Below are positions 20,052-31,539 of a DNA stretch of 64,000 nt, piece by piece. The number at the start of each line of letters is the position of its first letter. Positions within the stretch are counted from its first letter, which is position 1. The notes beneath the pieces are model-generated. The model saw only the letters and a program-made list of their open reading frames with translations, was not told where the DNA came from and made no database searches. The position numbers and the translations under genes are program-made. Origin of the DNA: Cenococcum geophilum 1.58. Its lineage: Eukaryota; Ascomycota; Dothideomycetes; Gloniales; Gloniaceae. The DNA is taken from positions 3,043,640-3,107,639 of the forward strand of contig KV748181.1 in NCBI GenBank assembly GCA_001692895.1, given 5' to 3'.

Positions 20052-22453
20052 ATGCTTTTTTACTAAATTATATTATATAAGATTAATTTCGGCGCCGCTA
20101 TTATATAGTGCTTAAAACTATTATACCTCGCCCGTATAGAGTACTATTTTTAGCTTAATAGCAATATAGAGAGTCTCTCCTTCTAGATCTTGCCCTAGTT
20201 ATAGCTAAAAGAGGTCTATAACTAAGGCTTCTCTTTTATTAGATTATTAGTGCGTTCGCCCTACTTATTTTTCTAATAAGATTTACCTTTAGGGAAATTT
20301 CCTTTCAGCTTTTTAGAATATTTTTATATAGGTATTAAATAGGTATCGGGTTGGCCCTAAAAGTCCCTCCTATTATTTAAGGTCCCTAACTTTAACCCTT
20401 TTAATATTCTCCTTAAGAACGGTTTCTTTAAAGCTTAGGTCTGCCCTACGCTACTATTAAAGTACCCGCGCTTTTAGTTACCCCCTAGCTTCTTACTAAA
20501 AGAGGTCTGGTTCCTTACCGCATCTTTAGCGTTTAAAACCGCTTGTTTAAAATTAGTATATATAGTAATCCGTAATAAGCTCCTACACACTTTATTTTAT
20601 TACAAATTGCTAGCTTAATTCTAGCCTAGATAAATCTAATCTTCTTTTTTTTATAGACGTTACTGTCTTTATTTTTAAAGGGCTTTAAATTTATCTATTA
20701 AGTATAAGTTTCTATAAAGTTTATAAACTAGCGGAAGTCTTAACGGTCTAGCTATATACTATTCTAGAATTGTTCTGCATTATTATATTATATAATATAC
20801 GGATCCTAGGTCCAACCCTTTAGGAAGGTCTATAGCTATAGCTATATTATAATTTGCTCTTTATTAAGTTAATTAAGCGTAATCTGGTTTAGTAATCGGT
20901 CTTTAATCTTACTAATAATTTAGCATATACGCTCTCTGGTATTATCTTATATTATTAACATTTTAAAAAAGTTATTTACCTCGTAAACCTAATTGTCTAA
21001 ATGCTAGGCGTTAGGCTTATAATAGAGTCCTAAACTACTAAAGGCCTTAACTAGTTAGTCTATATTCTTTTTCCGTTTATTATATAGGTGCCTTTTTAAG
21101 TCTTCTATACCTCCTTAGGTGAGTACTAAGTAACCCCCAAGAAGCCCTTAACCTTAATTATGTTATAAAAGAATTTACCTAGCTTAGATTAAACCCTACT
21201 AGATATAGATTTGCCCTTAAAGGGTTCTAATATATTTATTAATAGCTTTCTTCTATATAGCTTCTAAGAGCCTTATAATAGCTTCCCAATATCTATCTTA
21301 AAGGAGATTAGTATAGGGCTCTTAACCTTCTAAACTTAGGCCTGGGGAAGCTCCTACTATAGAGCTAGTATTAGCACTAGTAGCTAGTGCGGGTTTCCTA
21401 ATAAGCCTTAGGTCTTAAGTTAGTATTTAGGTTTAATTTCTTAAAGGGGTAGGCCTACTTAACTCGTAAGCAGTCTATATACTACTACTATACTAATTAT
21501 AGGCTGGTGGTTTTTTAAGAGGGTTTTAGTTGGGTCCCTAGTTAGACGCGTTAATATATTCCTTTAGTATTTTTAGCTTAAAGGAAGGTCTTAAAGTTAC
21601 CTCTAGCGCTTAATCTTCTAATTAGCTTAGGTAGGGCTAGAGGGGTTCTAGTTACTTTTTAGTAGCGTTATAACTGTTATAGAGGGTATTTACGTTTTCC
21701 TTAGCGGTAACTATAGGTGTGCGAGAGTTTTTAAGCTTTTAGCGCATCTAGGTATTAGGGCTTATTTAGATATCTTACCTAGAGGTTTATATTGTCGTAA
21801 TCTCTCGCTATTAAAGGGACCTTTCTACCTTGGCGAGATAGCTTTCTATAAGGTATCTATAGAGTTTCCATTTAAATCGTCGCGAGATTTTAAGGAAGAA
21901 TAGTAATTATAAATAAAAGATATAAATTAATAATCTAGTCCTTAAAGCCGACTACCATTTTAAAAAGGAGTAGGAAGGATTTAAATATAAGGGGACTTTA
22001 TAGACAGGGGGCTATAAGGCACAATTATAGGAATAGAATAGATTAGTAAGAGAGATAAATCCTTAAGGAGGTAAGGCCTCTAAAATTGTAGAGACTATAC
22101 TACGAGTATATGCCTTTAGTATGTAACCGGTAACTATCTAAGGGGCGTCTAAGGGTTGTCCTAAGGGCAACCTAAGGTGTCCGCAATAATATCCCTTATA
22201 GTATAATATTTATATTTAGATAATAAATTTCTATAATAAATTTCTATAATAAATTTCTATAAATAAATAAGGTAAAGATCTTTATCTATTAGTTATTAAT
22301 AATATAAGTAACTAGAATTAACGCTGTTACCTTACTACGCGAGGTAATAACTTATACTATTATAACTTAGGTAGCCTTTATATAATTAATTACGTAATAT
22401 ATATTAACAATAGCTATTTATATTATTATTATCGTCATTATCTTCTTCCTTAA
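20052..22453 (-). pseudogene. G3 gypsy gag region and 5' end, broken
   Basis: This continues G3 upstream of LINE-B on the minus strand. Near 20052-20110 is the protease start (an ALIDSGAE-like site is expected just before INLI-YNLVKKHKLI). Further right are long, stop-riddled frames of a gag-like protein: around 21120-21200 a hydrophobic-basic block reads KLGKFFYNIIKVKGFLGVT. No 5' LTR was identified; the right part (about 21950-22453) is extremely AT-rich. Assignment as gag rests on position and on the adjoining protease and RT. Confidence 0.5.
22217..22265. repeat. 15-bp tandem repeat (ataataaatttctat), about 3 copies
   Basis: Three direct copies of aataaatttctat(a) lie in tandem in the 5' portion of the G3 region. 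Confidence 0.85.
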
Positions 22454-22458
22454 GTAAT

Positions 22459-22770
22459 TGTTAGCAACTTAGTCAATCGAGGCATAAGTACGGCAAAAGG
22501 GTCGCGCAAGCCTATATAATTGGATTGTCTATAAATAAGGATTTAAAGCTAAAGAAAGGAAAGGAGACGGAGGGTAGCGCCACTTAATGTTATATATAAT
22601 CCTCTAGTTACGTAACGGCAATTATCTAAAACTATATATAACTATCTATAACTATTTATAACTATCCGCTATAGTTTACTAATATCTACTAATATCTATT
22701 AGCCATAATCTACTAATTTCCACTAATATCTATTAGCTATAATCCACTAGTTTCTACCAGCGCTATAATA
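22459..22770 (-). repeat. 3' LTR of G4 (312 bp)
   Basis: Left edge tgttagcaac, right edge ataata (TG...CA ends after RIP). It is longer than the 5' LTR because of extra copies of actat- and tctactaatat-type units at about 22630-22745. Confidence 0.85.
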
Positions 22771-24247
22771 TTACCCCTCCCCCCCCCCTTTAAAAAAACC
22801 TGCCCTTAGGATTTATACGTCCATATTATATCCGTAGGGTATTCTTATCTTTATACTTAATAGGTAGCTTATTATCTTCGCTATTCTAGTACTCTATTTA
22901 CTTGTTAAGGTACTTTAGGGGTCTAGGTTCGTTAGGGTAACAACTATAAAACTTTTAAAGCTTATGGGGACTACCTATAAAGTTCTATATAGGGTACTAA
23001 GTGGAGTTTAGGTTATATCCTTTCCAACTAATATAATATTTTAACGTTCCCCTTACAAGCTTATAGGCCAGTATTTCTTTAATTTCCTATTTATTATTGC
23101 TATTAACTTAAATTAGTAGGGGAGGTTTATTCTTTTATCTAGGTAATAGGTTATTTGCGGCTTTCTATAGTTTATTTAAAGAGAAAATAGGGTGAACTTT
23201 AATTAAATCTGGGAGTTTTACTTTATATAAGTTGCCTATCTTTTTAAGGACCTTATACGGTCCTGCTATCTAATACTTTAGCTTATAGCTAGGTCATTCT
23301 ATCTTTTAGTTCTTTATTATAGCCTAGACTATATTTCCTACGGTAAAGTTAGGCTCTTGCTTATACTTATTTGCCTACTATTATATTAATTTCTAAGCCT
23401 TTTTTAGATTCGTATAGGCTACTACCTAGGCTCCTTTTAAGCGCTTAGCGTACTACCGTACTTCCTTAAAAGATAGTTTTTCGCGTATAGTTTGGGGATT
23501 TTTTTTAGCCTTTCCTAGTTAAAGCTTGTGTGGGGTAAGTAACCCATTTTTTCTAGTTAAATAGGGGCAAATCCTATAGAGTTGTGGGGTAGGGTTACTT
23601 GGATATAGTCTATTAGGGGTAGCAGTTTAGCCTAGTTATCTTAAAAGTAGTTAATAAAGGGCCGAAGTCTCTAATCTAAGTATTAATTTACAATTTCCGT
23701 CTAACTATTTATCTGGGGGTAGTATAATACTAGGGGCGTTTTAGTATTAGGAGTGGTTTTAATAGTCCTAGGGTCTTATCTTATAGGATTATAGATCTAT
23801 AGTAACTGTCGCAGTTCCGTATATAATAGTTAATATCTATAACTATTCCGGGCTAGTAGTAGCGGTCACTAATAATTTTACGGGTTTTATTTTTTCTAGG
23901 GTAGGCCGTAGAGACCTAGGTATAAGCTTTAGTAATAAGCCGGGTCCGTAGGTTCTGTTTTTTAGCTACTACTAGCCGTTTCTAGTACTTAAGTAGTCCG
24001 TTTTTAAGGGACTATAGGCTAGTAACGTTCTTTACCTTTTTACGGTACTCTTATAGAGAGGGGGTTGTTTAGTTAGCCTATAGTAGTTTATTAATAAGGT
24101 TAAGTTTAGAGGAGTTAATAAAATATTTCTTAGCGCCTAAGAAGTTTATGCTTAGTTCTACCTATATCTAGGGGTTAAGGTATTTTAGTTATAATAGCAT
24201 CTAGGTCTATAATAAGATCTTTATAGCCATCTAGTTATCTAGGTCTT

Positions 24248-24306
24248 NTTTACGCCTTATAAGAGNGTCTATANNGTTTATAGCGNCTAGTCTATATATA
24301 ATTAAN
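24248..24306. other. Ambiguous bases (N) in G4 pol
   Basis: A few N bases lie in the RNase H/integrase part; see the other N clusters. Confidence 0.8.
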
Positions 24307-25163
24307 AAGTTAAACTAAGATAGGGTATCCGCCTAGCGTGCCTACTAGGCTATAAGGGCCTTAGTTATTATAAAGTATTCTAGAGCCTTATAATCTAAAA
24401 CTACCTTAATTAGCTTAGGGGTTCCCTCTAGCTATATACGCCAGTGCTAAAAACTAGAGATAATAGCTAGCATTTCTTTATTATGGATATAGTAGTTTAG
24501 CTTAGCATTTATTATAGTCTTTAAATAGTATATAATAGGGTGCTATTCTCCGTCCAGTTACTTTTAGGGGGAAATACTAACTATTACGCTGTTTAAGGCA
24601 TTAGTTTTTAGTATTAAGGGCTGTTCTAGGTTAAAATAAGTAAGTAGTAGAGCCGATACTAGCCGTTTTTTAAGCTTATTAAAAGCCTGCCTATATATAG
24701 CATTAAAGTAAAAGGGCTGGTCTTTTTTAGTAAGATGGTTAAAAGGCTAGGCAATTCTACTATGGTTTTTAATAAAGCGTCGGTAGAAGTTATAAAAGCC
24801 TAAAAATAATTATACCCCCTTTATGGTCTATAGGGGTGCCTATTAGTTAATTATAGCCGTCTTTTCTAGGTTGGCTTTAATTTCGTTTATACTAATAATA
24901 AAACTTAGGTACTTTATATACTTAACACTAAACTCTAACTTCTTAATGTTAACTTAGAGGCTAGCCTTATAGAGCCATTATAGGACTTTATAGACGTGCT
25001 CCTTATATTCTAGCTCGTTCTTAAAGTAGATTATAATATTATCTAAATAGGCCGTATAGAAGTCGTTAAGGTAGTTAAAGAGTATATTGTTTATATACCG
25101 CTAGTATATAACTAGTCCATTAGTTAGTCTAAAAGGGAGTATGTTATATTTATATATTCTATA

Positions 25164-25570
25164 ACGTACTTAATTACCGAGAGCGACAGCGCAAAATATA
25201 CCAAAAAACCCAATTTTCAATTTTAAATAACTTAACAACAACTTTATAATATTTTCTAAAAATTTAAATATGAGCTCATATATGCCTATACTTATACTTT
25301 TTATAATATTAGAATGTGCAGTCTAGTAGTTATTGAGATATCTAAAAACGTCTCTATTTTTAGCCCCTAAACTCTATATCTTAATAACTACTATACTATA
25401 CGCTCTAATATTATAAAAGACGCTAAAAGAGGCATACGTAAGCTTATATTAGGATTTTTAGAAAATATTATAAAGTAGTTGTTAAGTTATTTAAGATTGA
25501 AATTTAGGTTTTTTGGTGTATTTTGCGCTGTCGCTCTTGGTGATCTGTTGCTCTTAGTAATTAAGTACGT
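25164..25570. mobile_element. Snap-back MITE, 407 bp, nearly full palindrome
   Basis: The flanking TA duplication is at 25162-25163 and 25571-25572. Both ends start acgtacttaattac inwards, followed by agagc(g/a)acag and a long matching arm. The left arm (25164 to about 25341) and right arm (about 25375-25570) are reverse complements over most of their length, with a loop of about 35 nt. The right arm carries an extra ~17-bp block repeating the agagcgacag area. It holds no gene, so it depends on a Tc1/mariner-type transposase elsewhere. Confidence 0.88.
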
Positions 25571-28336
25571 TAATAGGTCTAAAATATAGTAAGATCCTTA
25601 GACCTAGGGTTTATTTCAATTTAGTAAAAGGCCTAGTAGATATTAAGCTTTATAAAAACCTTAGCTCTACTTATTTAGGCTAGAGTTTTATTAAGTAGTA
25701 GAAGCGGATAGCGGTCCTTATAGGTTATATTATTTAGCTTATAGTAGTTAATACAAAAGCGGAGTTTTCTATTTAGCTTTTTAATAAAGAGAATAGGCGA
25801 GGCGAAAGGGGCTTAGCTAGGCTTAATAAAGCCCTTATTTAGGTTATTAATAAGATACTGCTTTATAGCCTATAATTTAGTAATAAACTGAGGGGGCTAA
25901 AGCTAAAGGTGTTTTCCTTGCCCTGCTTAATCTTAATCTTATAGTTATAGGGTTAGTAAGGTAGAAGTATATTAGACACTACTTTAGAAAATACGTCCTT
26001 AAATTTCTAGTGTTAATAGGGCAGCTTTTATTCTACTAGTTCCTTTTCTATAAACTCGCTTTCTTATCTACTAAGTTTACTTCCCTTTTCCTTAATTATT
26101 TAATTAATTTTATATCGGCATGTTATAAAGGCGACGGTATTAAGCTAAACTAAGTTCTAGTAGAATTCTATAGCACTAATATAGTAGATATTAACTAGTA
26201 GGAGGTCCGCTAGTTTCCTTATAGCCGTTTTCTAGACCGTATTTTACAGTTTAGGGTTTATAATCTTTCTTAGCTCCTATTCTATCTTCTATAGATTATC
26301 CCTTTAATCTATTAGTTTAGTATAACGTCTAACGTCCCTTATTATTCTTTATAGCTATATAGAGCCTAAGCTCTCTATAGGGGGCTTTTTTAGGTTACTA
26401 CTAACTTTTTAGGTCTTTAGTGCAAATAGCGTAATATAGGTAGTCTAGGGGCGATATAGTATACGGATCCGTTACAAATTAAGCTATATATCTTTTTTAA
26501 AGGCCTAGTCTCTACGTATAGCATCGGCCTAGTAAATAGTATTAATCTAGGGCTATATAAGGTTTTCTATTATAATACTAATTTCTTTTATAAAGGAGGG
26601 GGTTAGGGGTAAGGTTTTAGGCCAGATAAGCCGTTTACTCTGTATATTAAGCTATAAGCCTAAATAGGCTAGCTATTTTCGCCTTAAGATTATATTATAG
26701 CTACCTAGGTCTATAATAAGGAAGGGGATATTATCTTACCTTTGTCTATTAACATAGAGGTAAATCTATAAGATAGTTATAATAGGTAGCCCTACCCGCC
26801 CATTATACCCGCGGATAGGAATTAGTTTAGGTAGTTCTTTAATAAATATATTTAGAAAGTTAGCCAGCTTTACGGTATACTAGGTATCTATTAAAGTAAA
26901 GGTATTTACTTTAGAGTTAGCTAAAGTAGAGGTTAAAACTTAATATTTATTATAGAATAAAGTATAAGGGATAATATAGCTTCTTCTACTAACTAGCCGA
27001 CTTAGATTAATATTTAATATATTAATCCCTTTTAACCCTAAAGAGGAGTTTTCTTTTAGGGTTCCTCTTTTTCTAACTCCGCGCTATTCTTCTAGATTAA
27101 TAAAACCTTATCCACTTTTACGTTTATTAGGTAATCCTTTATATGGTATCCTTTCTAACTATAAAGGGGGTGGGCTCCTTAATTACTAAGGGCCTATATA
27201 TAGGGGTTGCTATATATAGGCTGAGCATATACTAGACCTATAGTAGGACTAGCTATAGGGGTTACTAATCGTGCTAGGGCATTACGGGCCGTTCTTATAT
27301 TACTTATAGTCTAATTTAAAAGGTTTCTAGCTTTATACCATTTAGCATATACCTTAATTTAGTAAAGGCCTTAGTTAATAGCTAAGCATTGGTTTATAAG
27401 TTCCTTTAGCATCTATATAGTAGTAAAAACTAGTAATATAGCTTGCTGTAGGTCTAGGGTAAGCTTATTAAATAGGTCTAGCATTAAATCTTCCTAGGGA
27501 ATTTAAGCCTAGCTAGCTAGGTATAGAAAACGGGTCTAAAAAGCTAAGAAGGTCTTTATCGTTTTTATATTTAGGCTTTTATAATTAAGTTAGGCGTTTT
27601 ATACTTTAAAGAGGTCCTTATAAATAGAAGATAGGTAAATAATTATCTCTTCATTAGAGAGGAAGGGATTTATTAAGTCCTATGCGTATCGCGGACGTAG
27701 ATATATCTATATATCCCTACTAGTACGGCTAAAGACGTAGGCTATTTTAGCCTAAGTAGTAAAAAAGTAGTCCGCATTAACTTTAAGCTTATTCTATAGT
27801 TAAAGCTTCTAATTATTAAATATAGGATTAGTTCTATCTATAAGTAATAGGGGATCTACGACCTTTACGGACCGTAACAATGTTAATACTATACGTTAGG
27901 CTAGGGTTTTAAGGACTATAGTAAGTCTTTAGGTATCTAATAACTCTTTACTAGGTATAGGGGGTTCTCTAGCTTTAAGTAGCTCTTAAAGTCGTTTAAT
28001 TTTAGTATTAGCTGCTATAAGCTCCTCCTAAGAGTTTAAGTCAGTTACTATTTTACTATTAGAGGTATTTAAGGGTCCTATAGCTGCTTTACCGGCTACT
28101 ATATTTCTTAGCATAGTAGTATAGTTATTAGGGTAACTTTTAGTAGAATTCTGCAGGGGTTCTAGTCTATACATATTCTATAGATCTTGTTATTCTTTTT
28201 TATTCTTCTAGTTTTATTCTATTCTTTAAGTTCTAGTAATAGTCTTTAGGTCTACTTCTATATTCAATTCTTATTTATAGTCTATAAATATTTTTTAGTT
28301 CCTTCTTAGGAAGAAGAGTAGATAAGCTTTAGATAA

Positions 28337-28614
28337 TATTAGCGACTTAATTAATTAAGGCATAAGCACGGCAAAAGGGTCGCGTAAGCCTATATAATTG
28401 GATTGTCTATAAATAAGGATCTAAAGCTAGAAAAAGGAAAGGAGACGGAGAGTAGCGCCGCTTAATGTTATATATAATCCTTTAGTTACATAACAGCAAT
28501 TATCTAAAACTATATAAAACTGTCTGCGACTATCTGCAACTATTCGCTATAGTTTACTAATATCTACTAATATCTATTACCTATAATCTACTAGTTTCCA
28601 CTAGCGCCGTAATA
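28337..28614 (-). repeat. 5' LTR of G4 (278 bp)
   Basis: It pairs with 22459-22770. The outer edge cgccgtaata is followed by the TSD gtaat. Confidence 0.85.
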
Positions 28615-28619
28615 GTAAT

Positions 28620-29939
28620 AGCACTAGCACTAGTATTACTAGCATTACTACCACTACTATTACTGCTGCTGTCGCTTCTATATCTACTCCTACTCCTATT
28701 ACTGCTGGTACTACTACTACTACTATTACTACTACCGCTGCTACCGCTATGTCCGCGTGTTAGATAGTTTATATAGAGCTATTCATTAATAAAATAGGTT
28801 AATTAATTGATAATCTTAATTATATATTAATGGTTGGTCGACCTAGGGCCCCTAGGCTTAGACGAAGATATTTATAATGCACGTGACCCGTGTACGTAAC
28901 TCGTATATGTCCTACGCCTCTAAGAATATAGATTATCTAACACCGCGCCTAGCTACCGCTTCTTATTTATACCGCTACCGTCTTAAGGCGGGCAGCCTAT
29001 ACGTAGGGCTTCGGTCCTAGTAGATAAGTATATTAATAAGTATTAGCACTAAAAAGAGAACCGTAAGAATATACTAACCTATAAATAGCTGCTGTAGCTA
29101 TAGCTGCCGCTAGGCCCCTCCCCGCTCTTACTACTACCGCTATTACTACCGCCGCTACTCCTACTGCAGCCGCTTCCGCTACTACTACCTCCCCCCCCTA
29201 GCCAGCTTTACGGCCGTTAATTAGCCCACTACCCTCTTGCCCTAAAATCCCTTACCTACCGCGCTTGCCGCTACTATTAAAGCCACTACTACTAATACGG
29301 CTATAATGCGGGCGCTACGTCCCCTATTACGCGTTTAGGGCGTATCTCTATAGTAGGCTTTTAGCTTAGGTAGAGCTTTTAGGGTTTATTAGGGGGTCTG
29401 CTTTAAGGCTAGGGCCCTAAATATAGAGGCAGCCCTAGCGTAAAGCTAGGGTATAGTAGCCCTATAGGCTTATACGTTATATATATAGAGCGGTGGCCTA
29501 TTTATAAAGTATATACTAGTCGCCGGCTAGCTACGCAGCAGAAATACTAACTGCTATTTATAGTAGTAAAGGGGCGCGCTGCTTTTTTTAGGCCTATAAG
29601 TTAGTAATATAAGCTATAAAAGTATAACTAATAGAGATAATAGCATCTGCTACTACCCTCGCCTTCCCTACTATAACCTACTCTCGCTTCTACTTCTATG
29701 CCCCCTCCCACGCTTCTATACCTCCTACTACTACTACCGCTAATAATAATAATAAGGACAATAATAAGGAGGAAGAGGAGGCCCTACCTGCCCGCGTCTA
29801 TTCCCGCTTTAGGCGGTATAGATAAATTATAGGGCTACTCTACCATTTAGCGGCTATACTTAAGGAGAAGTTAGAGAAGGATAAAGGGGGGGGAATAGGA
29901 GTAGGAAGGGAGGAAAAAAGGGGGGCAAGGCTTTACTAG
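28620..29939. other. Simple-sequence-rich, unassigned DNA
   Basis: Degenerate CTA/CTG/CCG triplet runs at about 28615-28755, 29125-29200 and 29710-29760 alternate with RIP-like sequence. This is the right flank of the G4 insertion site, originally continuous with sequence left of 22454. A short plus-strand stretch near 29640-29880 reads a Thr/Pro-rich then Asn/Glu-rich peptide (ANNNNKDNNKEEEEALPARV) and could be a decayed host or transposon gene. No domain recognised. Confidence 0.5.
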
Positions 29940-30121
29940 CCCTATCCCTTGTACCGTCGGGTGCCTCAAGATTGTGGCCCGTGCGAGCAACATTAAAGAG
30001 TTGTATAATAATAGTATTTGATGTTCCTGGCAGAATCCTAACCGCCTGCAAATAACACCATCTAATTGGCCGCGCTTGGGCTACCAATTTGAGGCACAAA
30101 ACGACGGTGTAAGGGATAGGG
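29940..30121. mobile_element. 182-bp MITE with inverted ends, little RIP damage
   Basis: The ends ccctatccctt...accgtcg and cgacgg...aagggataggg match as inverted repeats over 20 bp with one mismatch. A second inverted block (gtgcctcaa...ggccc versus gggct...ttgaggcac) follows inside. Base composition is close to unmutated sequence, unlike both flanks. An open frame over 29860-30099 (minus) exists only because stops are rare here; I do not call it a gene. No clear TSD. Confidence 0.72.
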
Positions 30122-31479
30122 AAATTATAGAAGTAGTTATATAATAAAATTATATACCTTATTATAAAAGTAAAACTTCTAAATAGATAATATTATCTAC
30201 CTTTATTTAATTTAAGAGAAGTAATACTAAAATACTATTTATAGTAATAACCTAAAATAGTGTAATATAGAGCTAACCATAATATCCGTAAATTAACGCC
30301 TATAAAGTTAAAAGACTAACTCTATAACTTATTTATAGTTATTATAAAAGATAAATAAATAGGAAACTGCTGTTAATTAATAATAAATAGTAGCTTACTA
30401 TTTATAGAAGATAGCTTAATTTACGGGATAACCTATAGCTAGTTAGTAAAGGTACTACTAAAAATATAGGCTTTAAGATAACGGTAACCTATTTAGGCAA
30501 AAACTATACGGGTACTATTATAGAGGCCCTCTTTAGGATATAGGTTTCGTAAAAGGATTATTAAAGTACCAACCTTAAGGTAAAGTTATATAGGAGGAAG
30601 GCCTATAGGGTTAAAGCTGTATAAAAGCTCTAAGGGGGAAGTATTTTTAGTATTTAGATTATTCTATTTTATAGTATTTATAAAGTAAAAAACAGACTTA
30701 GGGCTATTAAGGGAGTAGAGAATGGTATTATTATAGATGGTTAAAATAGTACGGCCGTAAGATATATAGAGATTAGTATACGCCTACTATAAAAGAGCGG
30801 GAGGGTAAATAAAGTTATAAAAAAAAGGCTATAGACTAGTAAACTAGGCGATATTAATAGGTAGCTAGATATAGCTAATAAGAGTAGGGTTATAAGAAAA
30901 ACTATAGACCTAGGTAGTAAAGCGCTACTTTAGCTCGCCTTTTAAAACGTATATATTTTAGCGTAATAATAGAATATAAAGGGAAGGCTATAAAAAGGAC
31001 TGCTATAAGTAGGCTGCAATAATATTAGTATAGGTCACCCGTTTTACACTTGGTAGAATTTAAGTAAAATAACTACTTAAAATAATAGAAACGCCGCTAA
31101 AAAGAGCCTAGATATTAGAATGGATATCTATAAGTATATAATATACGGCTTTAAAGTAGTAATAGTGCTATATTAGCACTTTGTCCTAAATTATAAGGGT
31201 AATAAAGTATAGTAACTATACTACCTAGGGGCTTTTAGGTATACTATATATAGATTCCTTATATAGATTAATAGGAAATAGTAAAAGGGTAGTTATACTA
31301 GAAGATATAATATAGAAAATAATATAGCTATAGGAGCTGTAGTAGTAGTAGATATAATAGTAAAGAAAGGTTTTACTAGTACCTATAGGGCCTTATAGAA
31401 AAAAATTAGGCAGCTTATAGGTTTATATCTATAGTAGTAATAACTATAGTAAAGTAGGCGGCTTAGAGATACCCCTACT
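30122..31479. other. Unidentified RIP-degraded block
   Basis: Plus-strand frames with Gln-type stops are readable in pieces (VTYLGKNYTGTIIEALF near 30490; LGDINR then LDIANKSRV near 30845-30890; YIIYGFKVVIVLY near 31135-31175) but match no family I know. It should contain the 5' end of G5, yet no copy of the G5 LTR was found. It may be a decayed multi-copy gene or an unknown transposon. Confidence 0.4.
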
Positions 31480-31539
31480 TCTATATCTAGTAACGAATTA
31501 TTAAGCACCTAGAGACTTGCTATAGTCCTTAAGGCCTTA

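Larger units (their letters stand above)
22870..28250 (-). pseudogene. G4 Gag-Pol, broken
   Basis: Read on the minus strand from about 28250 leftwards: gag at about 27900-27200, with blocks like ETFLAFQTRFLYLA allowing for stops. The retropepsin is at about 26920-26700 (VNTFTLIDT and a DLGSYNIIL flap-end block). RT runs from about 26000 to 25000, with YLDN at 25038-25049 (one active-site Asp lost). RNase H, integrase and a C-terminal region continue to about 22870. The MITE at 25164-25570 splits the RT between an INP...TIF-TY block and YKYNILPFRLTNG; removing it and one TA restores the frame. It would drive replication of its own RNA in virus-like particles. Confidence 0.78.
22459..28614 (-). 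mobile_element. G4: gypsy-type LTR retrotransposon (minus strand)
   Basis: The 6156-bp element is bounded by LTRs at 22459-22770 and 28337-28614 and by the perfect TSD gtaat (22454-22458 and 28615-28619). A pyrimidine tract right of the left LTR (ttacccctccccccccc, 22771-22790) is the polypurine tract of the minus strand. A 407-bp palindromic MITE interrupts the RT. It belongs to the same family as G5 but is inverted relative to it. Confidence 0.9.

Noticed and set aside
29860..30099. Minus-strand open frame of 79 codons
   Set aside because: Lies mostly in a short MITE that escaped RIP; no start context or domain, and the inverted ends explain the preserved sequence.
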